This document shows, in pieces, positions 8,206-16,663 of a stretch of DNA of 64,000 bases. The notes under the pieces were generated by a model that was given only the letters and a program-made list of their open reading frames with translations, did not search any database and was not told the DNA's origin. The first letter of the stretch is position 1. Every line of letters begins with the position of its first letter. Source of the DNA: Ancylobacter dichloromethanicus (GTDB lineage: Bacteria; Pseudomonadota; Alphaproteobacteria; Rhizobiales; Xanthobacteraceae); contig NZ_JAHBGC010000011.1 of the NCBI RefSeq assembly GCF_018390645.1, positions 113,353-177,352 of the forward strand. Direction: 5' to 3'. Position numbers and translations under genes: made by a program.

Positions 8206-10251
8206 TCACAGTGGGTGGGTGAGCCGCGCGGCGTCGAGTATCGCGGCGTGGAGATTGCGCGAGGACCAGGCGTCGCCGACCTTGTAGAGCACGAAGCGGC
8301 CCTCGGGGTTGCTGACAATCGACTGCTCGCGGGCATCGGCGAGCGCCCGCAGGTCCACCTCGCCGAGATTGCGCGAGAGCGGCTTCAGCGCGACATAGAC
8401 GTCGTCGTTCGGCAGCGTGCCATTGTCGCCGATCACCTGGTCGACCGGGATCTCGCGGCGCTTTTCGCTGTAGGTGTTCTCCACCGTGGCGACGAGCCCG
8501 TTGCCCTGGCGGCGAACGGCTATGAGGCGGGTGTCGGTCTCGATCGCCACGTCGTGCTTGTAGAGCTCGCTCATATGGGCGCCGAGATTGGTGCCGCCGA
8601 TCTCGCGGCCGAACTCGCGATCCGGGGTGACGATGCGCACCTTCGCGCCCCTTGCCGCGGCGAACTCGGCGGTGGAGGCGACCGAGGCGGTGCCGTTCTC
8701 GTCCGCGATCAGCACCGCGCCGCCCACCGCCACCTGGCCGGAGAGCACGTCCCAGGCGGAGACGGCGAGTTCCAGGCCCTCGAAGCGGCCGAGATTGGGC
8801 AGGCCGCCGGTGGCGATGATGACCGCGTCCGGCGCCTCGGCCAGCACGTCCCCGGCCTCGGCATAGGTGTTGAGGCGCAGATCGACCTTGAGGAGCTCCA
8901 GCTGGCGGGCGAGCCAGGCGGTGATGCCGGCGATCTCGCGCCGCCAGGTCGCCCGCGCCGCCAGCAGCAACTGGCCGCCAAGCTCGCCTGCCGCCTCGAA
9001 CAGCACCACCTGGTGGCCGCGCCGCGCGCTCACCCGCGCCGCCTCCATGCCGGCCGGACCGCCGCCGACGACCACCACCTTCTTCCGCACCGCAGCGGGG
9101 CGCACCTCTTGCGGGATGGTCGCCTCGCGCGAGGTCGCGACATTGTGGGCGCACAGCGCGTCGATGCCGCGAATGGCGCGGTCGACGCAGTAGCCGACGC
9201 CGACGCAGGGGCGGATGTTCTCCTCGTCGCCGGCCCTGAGCTTGTTGGCGTAATGCGGGTCGGCGATGAAGACGCGGGTCATGCCGACCATATCCACGGC
9301 GCCGCTCTTCAGCGCGTGCTCGGCGGTGGCGGCATCGGTGATGCGGGTGGCGTGGAAGATCTTGACCTTGCCCTGCACCTCGTCGCGGATCGCCCTGGCG
9401 AGCGGCAGCCAGGCGGCGGAAGGCACCCACATGGTGGGCCAGATGCGCGCTTCCGACTTGTAGTCGGAGGCCTGGCCGCCGACCACCGAGATGAAGTCGA
9501 TGAGGCCTGAGCCGGCATAGGTGGAGGCGATGGTGAGGCAGTCCTCCTGCGTGAGGCCGCCTTTCAGCATCTCGTCGCCCGGCATGCGGATGCCGATCAC
9601 GTAGTCGTCGCCGAGGCGGCGACGCACCGCTTCGAGGATGTCGAGGCCGAACCGCATGCGGTTTTCCAGCGGGCCGCCATAGCCGTCGGTGCGGTGGTTC
9701 ATCGCCGGCGACCAGAACTGCTCGATCAGCGTGCCGGCCTGGCAGGAAATCTCGACACCGTCGACATCGCCCTCGCGCACCCGCGTCGCCGCCGCGACAT
9801 AGTTCTCGATGGTGCGCCTTATGTCGTGATCTTCCATGGTCGCCGGAAAGGTGCCGTGGATAATCTCGCGCAGCGGCGAGGCCGAGAAGGTGGGCAGCCA
9901 GTTGGTGAGGTCCCAGCGCTCGCGCCGCCCGCCATGGGTCAGCTGCACGGTGCAATGGGCGCCATGAGCGTGGATCGCGGCCGCCATCTTGCGGAACTGC
10001 GGGATGACCTTGTCCACCGAGCCGTTGATCTGGCCGTAATAGAACGAGTTCTCGGCCGAGACGGCGGTCGCCCCGCCGAACTGCGTCAGGCCGATGCCGC
10101 CCTTCGCCTTTTCCGCCTGATAGGCGATGTAGCGGTCGGTGATGTCGCCGGCCAGCACGTAGCCCGGCTCGTGGCTGGTGGAGAGGAAGCGGTTGCGGAT
10201 CGTCAGATTGCGGATCTGCAACGGCTGAAACAGCACGTCATAGGCGGCCAT
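8206..10251 (-). CDS. NADH:flavin oxidoreductase/FAD-dependent demethylase-like protein (N-methylproline-demethylase/TMADH type)
   Basis: 681-aa protein of the 2,4-dienoyl-CoA reductase/trimethylamine dehydrogenase family. An old-yellow-enzyme FMN barrel spans residues 1-340, with HGGRR near 106-110 and DGYGGPLENR near 189-198. An Fe-S segment follows, then an FAD/NAD(P) Rossmann part beginning VVVVGGGPAGMEAAR (about 392). The Fe-S motif is unusual: C349, C355 and C367 are present, but the Cys expected at 352 is Val (CVGVGYC). I recall this pattern from N-methylproline/dimethylglycine-type demethylases, so oxidative N-demethylation of a secondary or tertiary amine is my best guess. ATG 10251 is preceded by GGAG; an in-frame upstream start is less likely. 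Same operon as its neighbours on both sides. Confidence 0.82.
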   Translation of the reverse strand: MAAYDVLFQPLQIRNLTIRNRFLSTSHEPGYVLAGDITDRYIAYQAEKAKGGIGLTQFGGATAVSAENSFYYGQINGSVDKVIPQFRKMAAAIHAHGAHCTVQLTHGGRRERWDLTNWLPTFSASPLREIIHGTFPATMEDHDIRRTIENYVAAATRVREGDVDGVEISCQAGTLIEQFWSPAMNHRTDGYGGPLENRMRFGLDILEAVRRRLGDDYVIGIRMPGDEMLKGGLTQEDCLTIASTYAGSGLIDFISVVGGQASDYKSEARIWPTMWVPSAAWLPLARAIRDEVQGKVKIFHATRITDAATAEHALKSGAVDMVGMTRVFIADPHYANKLRAGDEENIRPCVGVGYCVDRAIRGIDALCAHNVATSREATIPQEVRPAAVRKKVVVVGGGPAGMEAARVSARRGHQVVLFEAAGELGGQLLLAARATWRREIAGITAWLARQLELLKVDLRLNTYAEAGDVLAEAPDAVIIATGGLPNLGRFEGLELAVSAWDVLSGQVAVGGAVLIADENGTASVASTAEFAAARGAKVRIVTPDREFGREIGGTNLGAHMSELYKHDVAIETDTRLIAVRRQGNGLVATVENTYSEKRREIPVDQVIGDNGTLPNDDVYVALKPLSRNLGEVDLRALADAREQSIVSNPEGRFVLYKVGDAWSSRNLHAAILDAARLTHPL

Positions 10252-10336
10252 GGTGCGCTCCGATCGGCCGGAAGACGAGAACCCCGCCATCGTCCGCGCT
10301 CCCGGGCGCCGACGGGGCGGAGCCGAAGGAACCGCC

Positions 10337-11659
10337 TCAGCTCAGGCCGAGCCGGTCCTTGGCTTGATAGAAGGGGAAGACGAGGCGGGCGGCCCGGACC
10401 TTCAGCGCCCACATCGGTATGTCGCGGCGCTGCTCGACCACCGCGACCGGCACCTCGTCCAGCCCGCGCCGGCCGGCGGCGAACTCGCCGACCAGACGGC
10501 CCAGATTCTGCGCCAGATTGACGCCGCGGGTGGAAAAGCCGACCACCGCGAACACTTCCTTGCCGAGCCGCTGGACGTGCGGCAGGTAGCTTTCGGTGAC
10601 GGCGCAATAGCCTTCCCAATAATCCTCGAACGCGGTGTCGGCCTCGGTCAGCTGGGGGAAGAGCTGGCGCATGCGGTTCCTCGCATGGGCGATCCCGTAG
10701 GCCTGCCGGTCGCCGAAGGCGAACACCGCACCGCCGGAAATCAGCCGCCCGTCATCGTCGAGCCGACCGAAGCCGCCGGATTTGCGCAGGTCGGTGAAGC
10801 ATTCCCCGCCGGGCAGGATGGAGGCTCGCAGCTCCGCCCTCAGCGGCGGGGTGGCGGCGTGATAGAGATAAACCGGTACGGTGGCGCGCTGCACCTCGGG
10901 AAGGAAATCGCCGGTATAGGCATTGGTGGCGACGATGACGCGCCGGGCCCGGACCCGCCCGGCGCCGGCCTTGACGGTGATGCCGCCGGGGCCTTCCTCG
11001 ATGCCGTCGACCGGGCTGTGCTCGAAGATGCGCACCCCCTCCTGCGTCGCCGCCCGCCCCAGGCCGATGGTCAGACCGTAGGGGTTCACCGTGCCGCCGC
11101 TCGGGTTGAACCAGCCGCCGATATAGCCAGCGGCGCCGAGGCGGGCCGAAAGATCGCCAGGCGTGAGCCAGGTCACGTCCGCGCCCCAGGCCTTCCACTC
11201 GTCATGGGCCTTCCTGACCCTGGCGAGCGAAGCTTCCGAATGCGCCGGCTGCACCCATCCGTGCTGCACGGGCGAGCAGGCGATCTGGTAGCTGTCGATC
11301 TGCCGGAACACCTGTTCGGCACCGCCGAGCACCAGCTCGGACAGCGCGCGCCCCTTCCTCGGGCCGATCATCGCCTCCACCGCCGAGGGGGTCATGGCGC
11401 CGGGGAAATGGGGGACATTGTAGCCACCATTACGCCCGGAGGCGCCGCTGCCGACGACGCCGGCCTCGATCAGAACGACGTTCTGCCCGGCCCGGGCGGC
11501 GGCGAGGGCCGCGTTGAGGCCGCAGAATCCCGCGCCGACCACCACGAGGTCGGCGCTCTCCTCGCCGGCAAGCGCGGGAAAGGTGAGCGCCGTCTCCCTC
11601 AATGTCCGTTTCCAGACGACGCCCTTGAGTTTGCTGTCGATCGGACTGGCCAGCGTCAT
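10337..11659 (-). CDS. FAD-dependent amine/amino-acid oxidoreductase (DAO fold, PuuB-like)
   Basis: 440-aa flavoprotein of the D-amino-acid-oxidase fold. The FAD-binding dinucleotide motif VVVGAGFCGLNAALAAARAG is near residue 40, followed by GSGASGRNGGYN, typical of gamma-glutamylputrescine oxidase/glycine-oxidase-like enzymes. The C-terminal FAD contact is FSTRGVNLAQNLGRLVGE. It probably oxidises a C-N bond of an amine or imino acid, passing electrons to oxygen or a carrier; the substrate is unknown. I use ATG 11659 with AGGTGG upstream; an in-frame GTG at 11671 is possible. Second gene of the minus-strand operon headed by the racemase-like gene. Confidence 0.83.
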   Translation of the reverse strand: MTLASPIDSKLKGVVWKRTLRETALTFPALAGEESADLVVVGAGFCGLNAALAAARAGQNVVLIEAGVVGSGASGRNGGYNVPHFPGAMTPSAVEAMIGPRKGRALSELVLGGAEQVFRQIDSYQIACSPVQHGWVQPAHSEASLARVRKAHDEWKAWGADVTWLTPGDLSARLGAAGYIGGWFNPSGGTVNPYGLTIGLGRAATQEGVRIFEHSPVDGIEEGPGGITVKAGAGRVRARRVIVATNAYTGDFLPEVQRATVPVYLYHAATPPLRAELRASILPGGECFTDLRKSGGFGRLDDDGRLISGGAVFAFGDRQAYGIAHARNRMRQLFPQLTEADTAFEDYWEGYCAVTESYLPHVQRLGKEVFAVVGFSTRGVNLAQNLGRLVGEFAAGRRGLDEVPVAVVEQRRDIPMWALKVRAARLVFPFYQAKDRLGLS

Positions 11660-11700
11660 GAGACGGCCCACCTGGGTTTGGACGTTCGGGAGTTTGGGTT

Positions 11701-12489
11701 TCAGATCAGCGACAGGCTGCGGCGCGCATTGTCCAGCGCCTCGCGCGGCGGGGCGCGCAACTGCAGGCGGGTGCTCTTGACCGCGCCGAGCTTCATCGCG
11801 ATGTCGGTCATGGTCTCAAGATATTTGAGCGCCACGGTCGAGGAATCCATGACCGGCACGCCGGTGCCCGGCACTTCCGTGTAGCCGCTCAGGCGCAGCA
11901 GCGGGCCGTAGTAGGCGCAGCCGACGAGGATGATGTCGGCGCCATCGGCGATGCAGCCTCTCGCCACTTCCTCGAGGCGCGGAATGAACGCGGCATGGGG
12001 ATCGGCGACGGCGCCGAGCAGGAGCCCCGCGTCGGATTCCGGCATGATGGTGCGGACCGGGCGCACGATGGCGCGATCGCGCAGCCCATAGGCCAGCAGG
12101 TCGTTCTCGATCGCGATCGTGGTCTTCTGCGAGACGGTGACGACGGCGAGCCGCTTGCCCATGGCGAGAGCCGCCAGCATGGACTGCTCGCTGACCGAGC
12201 CGACCGGCACCGAGAGCACCTCGCGGGCCTCCCACAGCGGGTCGTTCCAGCAGCCGAGGAAGACGCCGTCGAAGCCGTCCTCCTCCGCCTTCAGCGCCGC
12301 TTCGACGATGTGCACCGAATTGATGTGCTCGGCATAGGCGGAGCGCACGAAGTTGCCGCTTTTCGGCAGGAAGCGGAATTCAAGCTCGGTGCCCGCAGCC
12401 AGCGCCGGGCGGACGGCCGCGTCCAGCTTTTCCCACAGCGGGGCAAGGGCGTCGTTGGCGGTGGTGGGATGTATCCAGCAGAGTTTCAT
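11701..12489 (-). CDS. Aspartate/glutamate (hydantoin) racemase-family protein
   Basis: 262-aa cytoplasmic protein of the Asp/Glu/hydantoin racemase fold, which inverts the alpha carbon of amino acids or hydantoins using two Cys as acid/base. The two catalytic Cys candidates are in FLGCWNDPL and ILVGCAYYGPL, at the expected places in the two half domains. VPVGSVSEQSMLAAL and VPVMDSSTVALKYLE are further fold segments. It heads the minus-strand operon 12489-7650 and is divergent from the GntR gene. In context it may make a D- or L-form usable by the two DadA-type oxidoreductases. The substrate is unknown. Confidence 0.8.
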   Translation of the reverse strand: MKLCWIHPTTANDALAPLWEKLDAAVRPALAAGTELEFRFLPKSGNFVRSAYAEHINSVHIVEAALKAEEDGFDGVFLGCWNDPLWEAREVLSVPVGSVSEQSMLAALAMGKRLAVVTVSQKTTIAIENDLLAYGLRDRAIVRPVRTIMPESDAGLLLGAVADPHAAFIPRLEEVARGCIADGADIILVGCAYYGPLLRLSGYTEVPGTGVPVMDSSTVALKYLETMTDIAMKLGAVKSTRLQLRAPPREALDNARRSLSLI

Positions 12490-12580
12490 GCAACCACACC
12501 CTTCATGTGGGACGACGGCCGCGACGCGACCGATTCTGCGCGACGCGCGCCGTTCTTGGCAACGACTGCGGTAAAGTGTA

Positions 12581-12596
12581 ATATGTTATAAAATTA
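12581..12596. promoter_or_regulatory. Imperfect copy of the island operator, racemase-operon side
   Basis: One half (ATATGTTA) matches the consensus half ATTTGTTA at 7 of 8 positions; the other half is weak. On the minus strand it falls inside the spacer of a candidate promoter TTGCAA-16-TACACT that reads into the racemase-like gene. Confidence 0.45.
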
Positions 12597-12684
12597 TTGC
12601 AACAGTAACCGCAGGACAGCGGCTAAAATCCGTGTCCCGGTTCGCGGAATGTGCAGCGAAGGGTATGAGTTTGACGCGCTTGAT

Positions 12685-12700
12685 GCATATCATAACAAAC
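12685..12700. promoter_or_regulatory. Half-site of the island operator upstream of the GntR gene
   Basis: TAACAAA (12693-12699) is a perfect half-site; the left arm is degenerate. It lies just downstream of TTGACG (12671-12676), where the -10 of the GntR promoter would be, and suggests autoregulation. Confidence 0.45.
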
Positions 12701-12725
12701 GAGGAAACCGGTCAGGGACGCACCG

Positions 12726-13406
12726 ATGGTTGAGGCTCTTGCGAACTTCTCTCCTTTCCAGCGCAGCGAGACACTCGGCGTGCGTGTGCGTGACCAGTTG
12801 CGGCACGCGATCATGGCCGGCCTGTTCAAGCCGGGAGAGAAGCTGACCCTGCGCGCGGTGGCCGGCTCGCTCGGCGTCAGCCTGACGCCCGCGCGCGAAG
12901 CACTGTTCAACCTGGCCGCCGAAGGGGTGCTGGAATTGGGGGGGAATGGCTCGATCTACATTCCCCGCCTCGACAAGGAGAAGATCGGCGAACTGGTCAA
13001 GATCCGCTGTTCCCTGGAAAGCCTGGCCGCCCGCGAGGCGACGCCCAACATAACGCGCGACGAGATCATCGAAATAAGCTCTATAAACGATAGGCTTATC
13101 GAGGCAAACCGCGAAAAAGACTATACGTTGCTGACAGAGCTCAACTGGATATTCCATTTCACCATTTACGAAGCGTCAAAAATGCCGCTTCTGGTGAAGA
13201 TGATCGAAAGCTGCTGGCTGCGGACCGGCTCCTATATCAAATCGATCTATCCGGCGTTCTCCAATACCGATGACGGTATCCTCAATCACATCGCCATTAT
13301 TCGGGCGGTGCGCGAGGGCAATCCGCAGGCAGTGGCCGACGCCATCGCACATGACATCGAGTATTCCTCGCAGGCTTTCTATCGGGCCGTGCGCGACGAG
13401 GAATGA
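12726..13406 (+). CDS. GntR-family (FadR/FCD) transcriptional regulator, likely controller of the island
   Basis: 226-aa regulator. The N-terminal winged helix is RVRDQLRHAIMAGLFKPGEK followed by LRAVAGSLGVSLTPAREAL (residues about 20-60). An all-helical FCD effector domain follows, with the usual acidic/His metal-site helices (ELNWIFHFTIYEA, HIAIIRAVREGN, HDIEYSS). It is central to the island and divergent from the racemase operon. FadR-type proteins bind TTGT/ACAA palindromes, and such sites lie before each unit of the island and before itself, so I infer that it represses all of them until a pathway metabolite binds the FCD domain. The coding region is AT-richer than its neighbours, a possible sign of later acquisition. 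Confidence 0.88.
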   Translation: MVEALANFSPFQRSETLGVRVRDQLRHAIMAGLFKPGEKLTLRAVAGSLGVSLTPAREALFNLAAEGVLELGGNGSIYIPRLDKEKIGELVKIRCSLESLAAREATPNITRDEIIEISSINDRLIEANREKDYTLLTELNWIFHFTIYEASKMPLLVKMIESCWLRTGSYIKSIYPAFSNTDDGILNHIAIIRAVREGNPQAVADAIAHDIEYSSQAFYRAVRDEE

Positions 13407-13573
13407 GGCGCGGCGCGCGATGGAATCGCCGCGCGCGCCCTTCTGGCAAATCTGGCCGAGCCGAACACGCGGCGCCGCCCCGGGGCCGGCGAAGGCACGC
13501 CTTCGCTCGCGCCGATCCGCCATCTGACGGCGGGCCCGGGCTGTGGCGCGCCCCTAATCGACGCTTGACGACG

Positions 13574-13589
13574 CATTGATATAACAAAT
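13574..13589. promoter_or_regulatory. Island operator upstream of the SDR-FAD-OCD operon
   Basis: CATTGATATAACAAAT: right half perfect (TAACAAAT), left half 5 of 8. It lies between a -35 candidate TTGACG (13565-13570) and a -10 candidate TAACAT (13589-13594, 18-bp spacer), so binding would block polymerase. Confidence 0.6.
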
Positions 13590-13631
13590 AACATCGTTGC
13601 GGGTTCGGGTCACGTGAAAGGGACGTTCTCC

Positions 13632-14384
13632 ATGCTTGAGAAGGGAATGCGCGCTCTGGTCACGGGCGGCAGCGGCGGTCTGGGGTCGGCGATGGTTCGC
13701 ATGCTCGCTCGCCATGGCGTCCACACCATCGCGCTGTCGAACGACCAGGCCGGGCTGGATGCGCTCAAGGGCCTGGACCAGGTCGAGACCGTGTTCATGG
13801 ACGTGACCGACTCGGAGGGGATGAAGAGCACCTTCTCCGGCCAGCCGATCGACATACTGATCAACGCCGCCGGCGTGCTCGGGGTCACCGGCACGCTCTA
13901 TTCGGTGCCCACCGCGTCGGCCCAGCGCATCCTCGACGTCAACGTGATGGGCATCCACAACGCGCTCTCGGCCACCGTGCCCGGCATGGTGGAGCGCAAT
14001 CGCGGCCATATCGTCAATTTCGGCTCGCTCGCCGGGCCTTATCCTTCCGCCGGCCAGCCGATGTACAGCGCCTCCAAGGGCGCGGTGCACAATATGAGCG
14101 CCAATCTGCGCATGGAACTGTTCGGCACCGATGTGCGGGTGACCGAAATCCGTCCGGGCCGCGTTCGCACCGGCATGCATGCCGAGATGTTCGACGGCGA
14201 CCATTCCAAATCCGATGCCCTGCTCTACGACCCCTACGAGTGCCTGAAGGCGACCGACATCGCCGACGCGATCGAATATGTGCTCGGCACGCCCCCGCAT
14301 GTCTGCGTCTCGCAGATCGAGGTGGTGCCGACCCATCAGGTCGTCGGCGGCACCCGCATGTTCAACCGCCAGCTCGGCAAGTGA
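13632..14384 (+). CDS. Short-chain dehydrogenase/reductase
   Basis: 250-aa classical-type SDR, NAD(P)-dependent alcohol/ketone oxidoreductase. Cofactor motif VTGGSGGLGSAM near residue 12, NAAG near 80, catalytic Ser in NFGSLAG and YSASKGAVH (Tyr and Lys). The C-terminal end IEVVPTHQVVGG is shared with the SDR at 19949-20662 (IEMMPTRQVVGG), so the two are paralogues. ATG 13632 is chosen; an in-frame GTG at 13614 is possible but the SD-like AAGGGAC falls between them. First gene of a three-gene operon with the DadA-like and OCD-like genes. Confidence 0.88.
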   Translation: MLEKGMRALVTGGSGGLGSAMVRMLARHGVHTIALSNDQAGLDALKGLDQVETVFMDVTDSEGMKSTFSGQPIDILINAAGVLGVTGTLYSVPTASAQRILDVNVMGIHNALSATVPGMVERNRGHIVNFGSLAGPYPSAGQPMYSASKGAVHNMSANLRMELFGTDVRVTEIRPGRVRTGMHAEMFDGDHSKSDALLYDPYECLKATDIADAIEYVLGTPPHVCVSQIEVVPTHQVVGGTRMFNRQLGK

Positions 14385-14415
14385 GCCGCGGCGGAACGGA
14401 AGGGCGGGGGCGCGC

Positions 14416-15663
14416 ATGCCGGCAGCGGGTGAGCAGAAGATAGCCGTCATCGGTGCGGGCATTGTCGGCATTTCGTCGGCTCTCTACCTGCAGAGGGCCG
14501 GGTTCGCCGTGACACTGATCGACCGCGACGAGCCGGGCCACGGCGCGTCCTTCGGCAATGCGGCGGCGCTGGCGCCCCACGCCTTCGTGCCGATCAACAG
14601 CCCGTCCATCCCCCGCCGGCTGCTGCCGCTGCTGTTCGCGTCCGGCTCGCCGCTGAGCATCGACTGGGGCTACGCGCCGCGCATGCTGCCGTGGCTGCTG
14701 TCGTTCCTGTCCCACTGCCGCCCTGCGGAAGTGACACGCATCGCGCAGGCGATGCACACGCTGCTGTCGCGCAATCTCGACCATGCGCTGCCGCTTTTCC
14801 GCGAGAGCGGCGCCGACCGCCTGATGCGCGGCGGCGGCTATCTGCATCTCTATGAGAGCGAGGCGGCGTACCACTCCAGCGCCGGCGAGGTCACGCTCTA
14901 CAAGCGGCTCGCCGGTGATGTCGAGGAGATCGATGCCGCCGAAATCCGGCGGCTGGAGCCCAATCTGGCGCCCGTCTTCGTCCGGGCTTTGTATTTCCAT
15001 TCGGCCCTGCACTACCTCAGCACGGTCGAGGTCTGCGCGACGCTCGTGCGCCATTTCCGCGCCAATGGCGGGTGCTTCCTGCGCGACGAGGTGCGCACGC
15101 TCGACGCCCGCCCGGACGGCAGGATCCGCGTCGCCGGCACGCAGGACGGAATTTACGACCAGGCCGTCCTCGCCGCCGGCGCGCAGGCGCGCCGTCTGTT
15201 CGGCGGCGCGGTCGAGAAACTGCCGCTGGAGACCGAGCGGGGCTACCATGTCATGTTCGGCAAGCAGGCCGGCATCATCAGCCGCACCTGCTCCAGCGCC
15301 ACTGCCGGCTTCGCCATGACGCCGATGAGCGATGGGCTGCGCTGCGCCGGCATGGTGGAACTGGCGGGCCTCGACAAGCCGCCGAATCCGGCCTGCCACG
15401 CCTATCTCGACCGCACCGCCAGACGCTTCCTGCCGGATATCCGGGAGGCGCCGTCATCGACCTGGATGGGTTTTCGCCCCTCCATGCCCGATGCGCTGCC
15501 GGTGATCGGGCGCTCGACCCGCACAACGAACATCATCCTGGCCTTCGGCCACCAGCATGTCGGCATGTCGAGCGGCTGCATAACGGGCGCGATCGTCGCC
15601 GATATCGCCGCCGGCCGCATGCCGCCGATCGACATCACACCCTTCTCGCCCGCCCGCTTCTAG
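14416..15663 (+). CDS. DadA-like FAD-dependent amino-acid dehydrogenase
   Basis: 415 aa of the D-amino-acid dehydrogenase/DAO family, oxidising an amino or imino acid to the imine/keto acid and feeding electrons to the respiratory chain. FAD motif IAVIGAGIVGISSALYLQRA at residues about 9-28, then SFGNAAAL, the substrate-domain motif TERGYHVMF, and the C-terminal GFRPSMPDALPVIGRS plus FGHQHVGMSSG. This pattern is typical of DadA and close relatives (D-proline, D-hydroxyproline or opine-type dehydrogenases). No membrane segment. It lies 31 bp after the SDR and 8 bp before the OCD-like gene. The substrate is unknown; a D-amino or cyclic imino acid is most likely. Confidence 0.87.
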   Translation: MPAAGEQKIAVIGAGIVGISSALYLQRAGFAVTLIDRDEPGHGASFGNAAALAPHAFVPINSPSIPRRLLPLLFASGSPLSIDWGYAPRMLPWLLSFLSHCRPAEVTRIAQAMHTLLSRNLDHALPLFRESGADRLMRGGGYLHLYESEAAYHSSAGEVTLYKRLAGDVEEIDAAEIRRLEPNLAPVFVRALYFHSALHYLSTVEVCATLVRHFRANGGCFLRDEVRTLDARPDGRIRVAGTQDGIYDQAVLAAGAQARRLFGGAVEKLPLETERGYHVMFGKQAGIISRTCSSATAGFAMTPMSDGLRCAGMVELAGLDKPPNPACHAYLDRTARRFLPDIREAPSSTWMGFRPSMPDALPVIGRSTRTTNIILAFGHQHVGMSSGCITGAIVADIAAGRMPPIDITPFSPARF

Positions 15664-15671
15664 AGGACGCG

Positions 15672-16568
15672 ATGCTCCCCTATTACGACCGAGACCAGAT
15701 CGCCGCCGTGCTCGACATCGACGCCCTGATCGACGCCATGGAAAAGGCCCTCATCGCCTTTTCCACCGGCGCCTCGATCCAGCCTGTGCGGATGCGGGTG
15801 ATCGACGAGAAGGCCGGCGGCGACATGTGCCTGATGCCGGCGGTGACCGACGTCTTCGCCGTCAAGCTGGTCGGCAACTATCCTGGCAATCACGACAGGG
15901 GCCTGCCGAGCCACAATGCCGTGGTGGTGGTGTTCGACCGCTGGACCGGCATGCCCCGGGCCGTGCTCGACGGCACCTATATCACCCAGATGCGCACCTC
16001 CGCCGTCTCGGCCATGGCGGCGCGGCGCCTCGCCGCCCCGCAGGCGCGGGTGCTCACCATCATCGGCAGTGGCATCCAGGCCCGCGGCCACTATGAGACC
16101 ATGCGGCGGGTGCGCGCGTTCGATGAGGTCCGCGTCTGGGCGCGCGACTTCCAGAAGGCGCAGGCGTTTGCCGCCGAGATCGGCGCCACCGCCTATGCGA
16201 GCGCCGAAGACGCGGTGCGCGGCGCCGACGTGATCGCCACCACCACCTCCGCCCGCGAGCCGGTGGTGAAGGGCGAATGGCTCAAGCCCGGCGCCCATGT
16301 GAGCGCGGTCGGCTGGAATGGCCTCGACGGGCGTGAACTCGACGACGCCGTGATGAACAATGTCGTGCTGGTGGAATCGCGGGACGCGGCAAGCCAGGAA
16401 TCTGGCAACATCCTGCTGTCCGGCGCCAGCATCCATGCCGAGCTCGGCGAGGTGCTCGCCGGCACGGCCGAGGTCGATATCGCCAGGACGACGGTGTTCA
16501 TCTCCGTCGGCATCGCCACTGAGGACGCCGTCGCGGCCGACCTCGTGCTCGGCGCCCTCAACGGCTGA
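15672..16568 (+). CDS. Ornithine cyclodeaminase/mu-crystallin-family protein
   Basis: 298 aa, NAD(P)-dependent. The family includes ornithine cyclodeaminase (ornithine to proline), alanine dehydrogenase and ketimine (pyrroline-2-carboxylate/piperideine-2-carboxylate) reductase. Substrate-side motif QPVRMRVID (residues about 36-44), KLVGNYPGNH, TYITQMRTSAVSAMAA, Rossmann motif IIGSGIQARGH (about 132-142), and VSAVGWNG (about 213-220). Length and motifs suit the ketimine-reductase/OCD branch. ATG 15672 has GAGG six bases upstream, overlapping the end of the preceding gene. In an island with DadA-like enzymes, reduction of a cyclic ketimine to a proline- or pipecolate-like product is a reasonable guess. 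Confidence 0.87.
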   Translation: MLPYYDRDQIAAVLDIDALIDAMEKALIAFSTGASIQPVRMRVIDEKAGGDMCLMPAVTDVFAVKLVGNYPGNHDRGLPSHNAVVVVFDRWTGMPRAVLDGTYITQMRTSAVSAMAARRLAAPQARVLTIIGSGIQARGHYETMRRVRAFDEVRVWARDFQKAQAFAAEIGATAYASAEDAVRGADVIATTTSAREPVVKGEWLKPGAHVSAVGWNGLDGRELDDAVMNNVVLVESRDAASQESGNILLSGASIHAELGEVLAGTAEVDIARTTVFISVGIATEDAVAADLVLGALNG

Positions 16569-16608
16569 TCGGGGGATGTCCGCTGCAAGGGCGTCGACTT
16601 GTCAGTAA

Positions 16609-16624
16609 AAATGTTACAACATAT
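16609..16624. promoter_or_regulatory. Island operator upstream of the TPP-dehydrogenase operon
   Basis: AAATGTTACAACATAT, 6 of 8 matches in each half. It sits between a -35 candidate TTGTCA (16599-16604) and a -10 candidate TATATC (16622-16627) spaced by 17 bp. TGTAACGA follows at 16629-16636, at the same distance from the dyad centre as at proC. Confidence 0.6.
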
Positions 16625-16663
16625 ATCGTGTAACGATGTCAGGACGGCATCGGAGGTTCGCAG

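Noticed and set aside
12726..13406. Considering the whole island as a recent plasmid- or phage-borne insertion
   Set aside because: No mobility gene, tRNA or direct repeat at the borders; only the regulator gene is clearly AT-richer, so transfer is left as a possibility.
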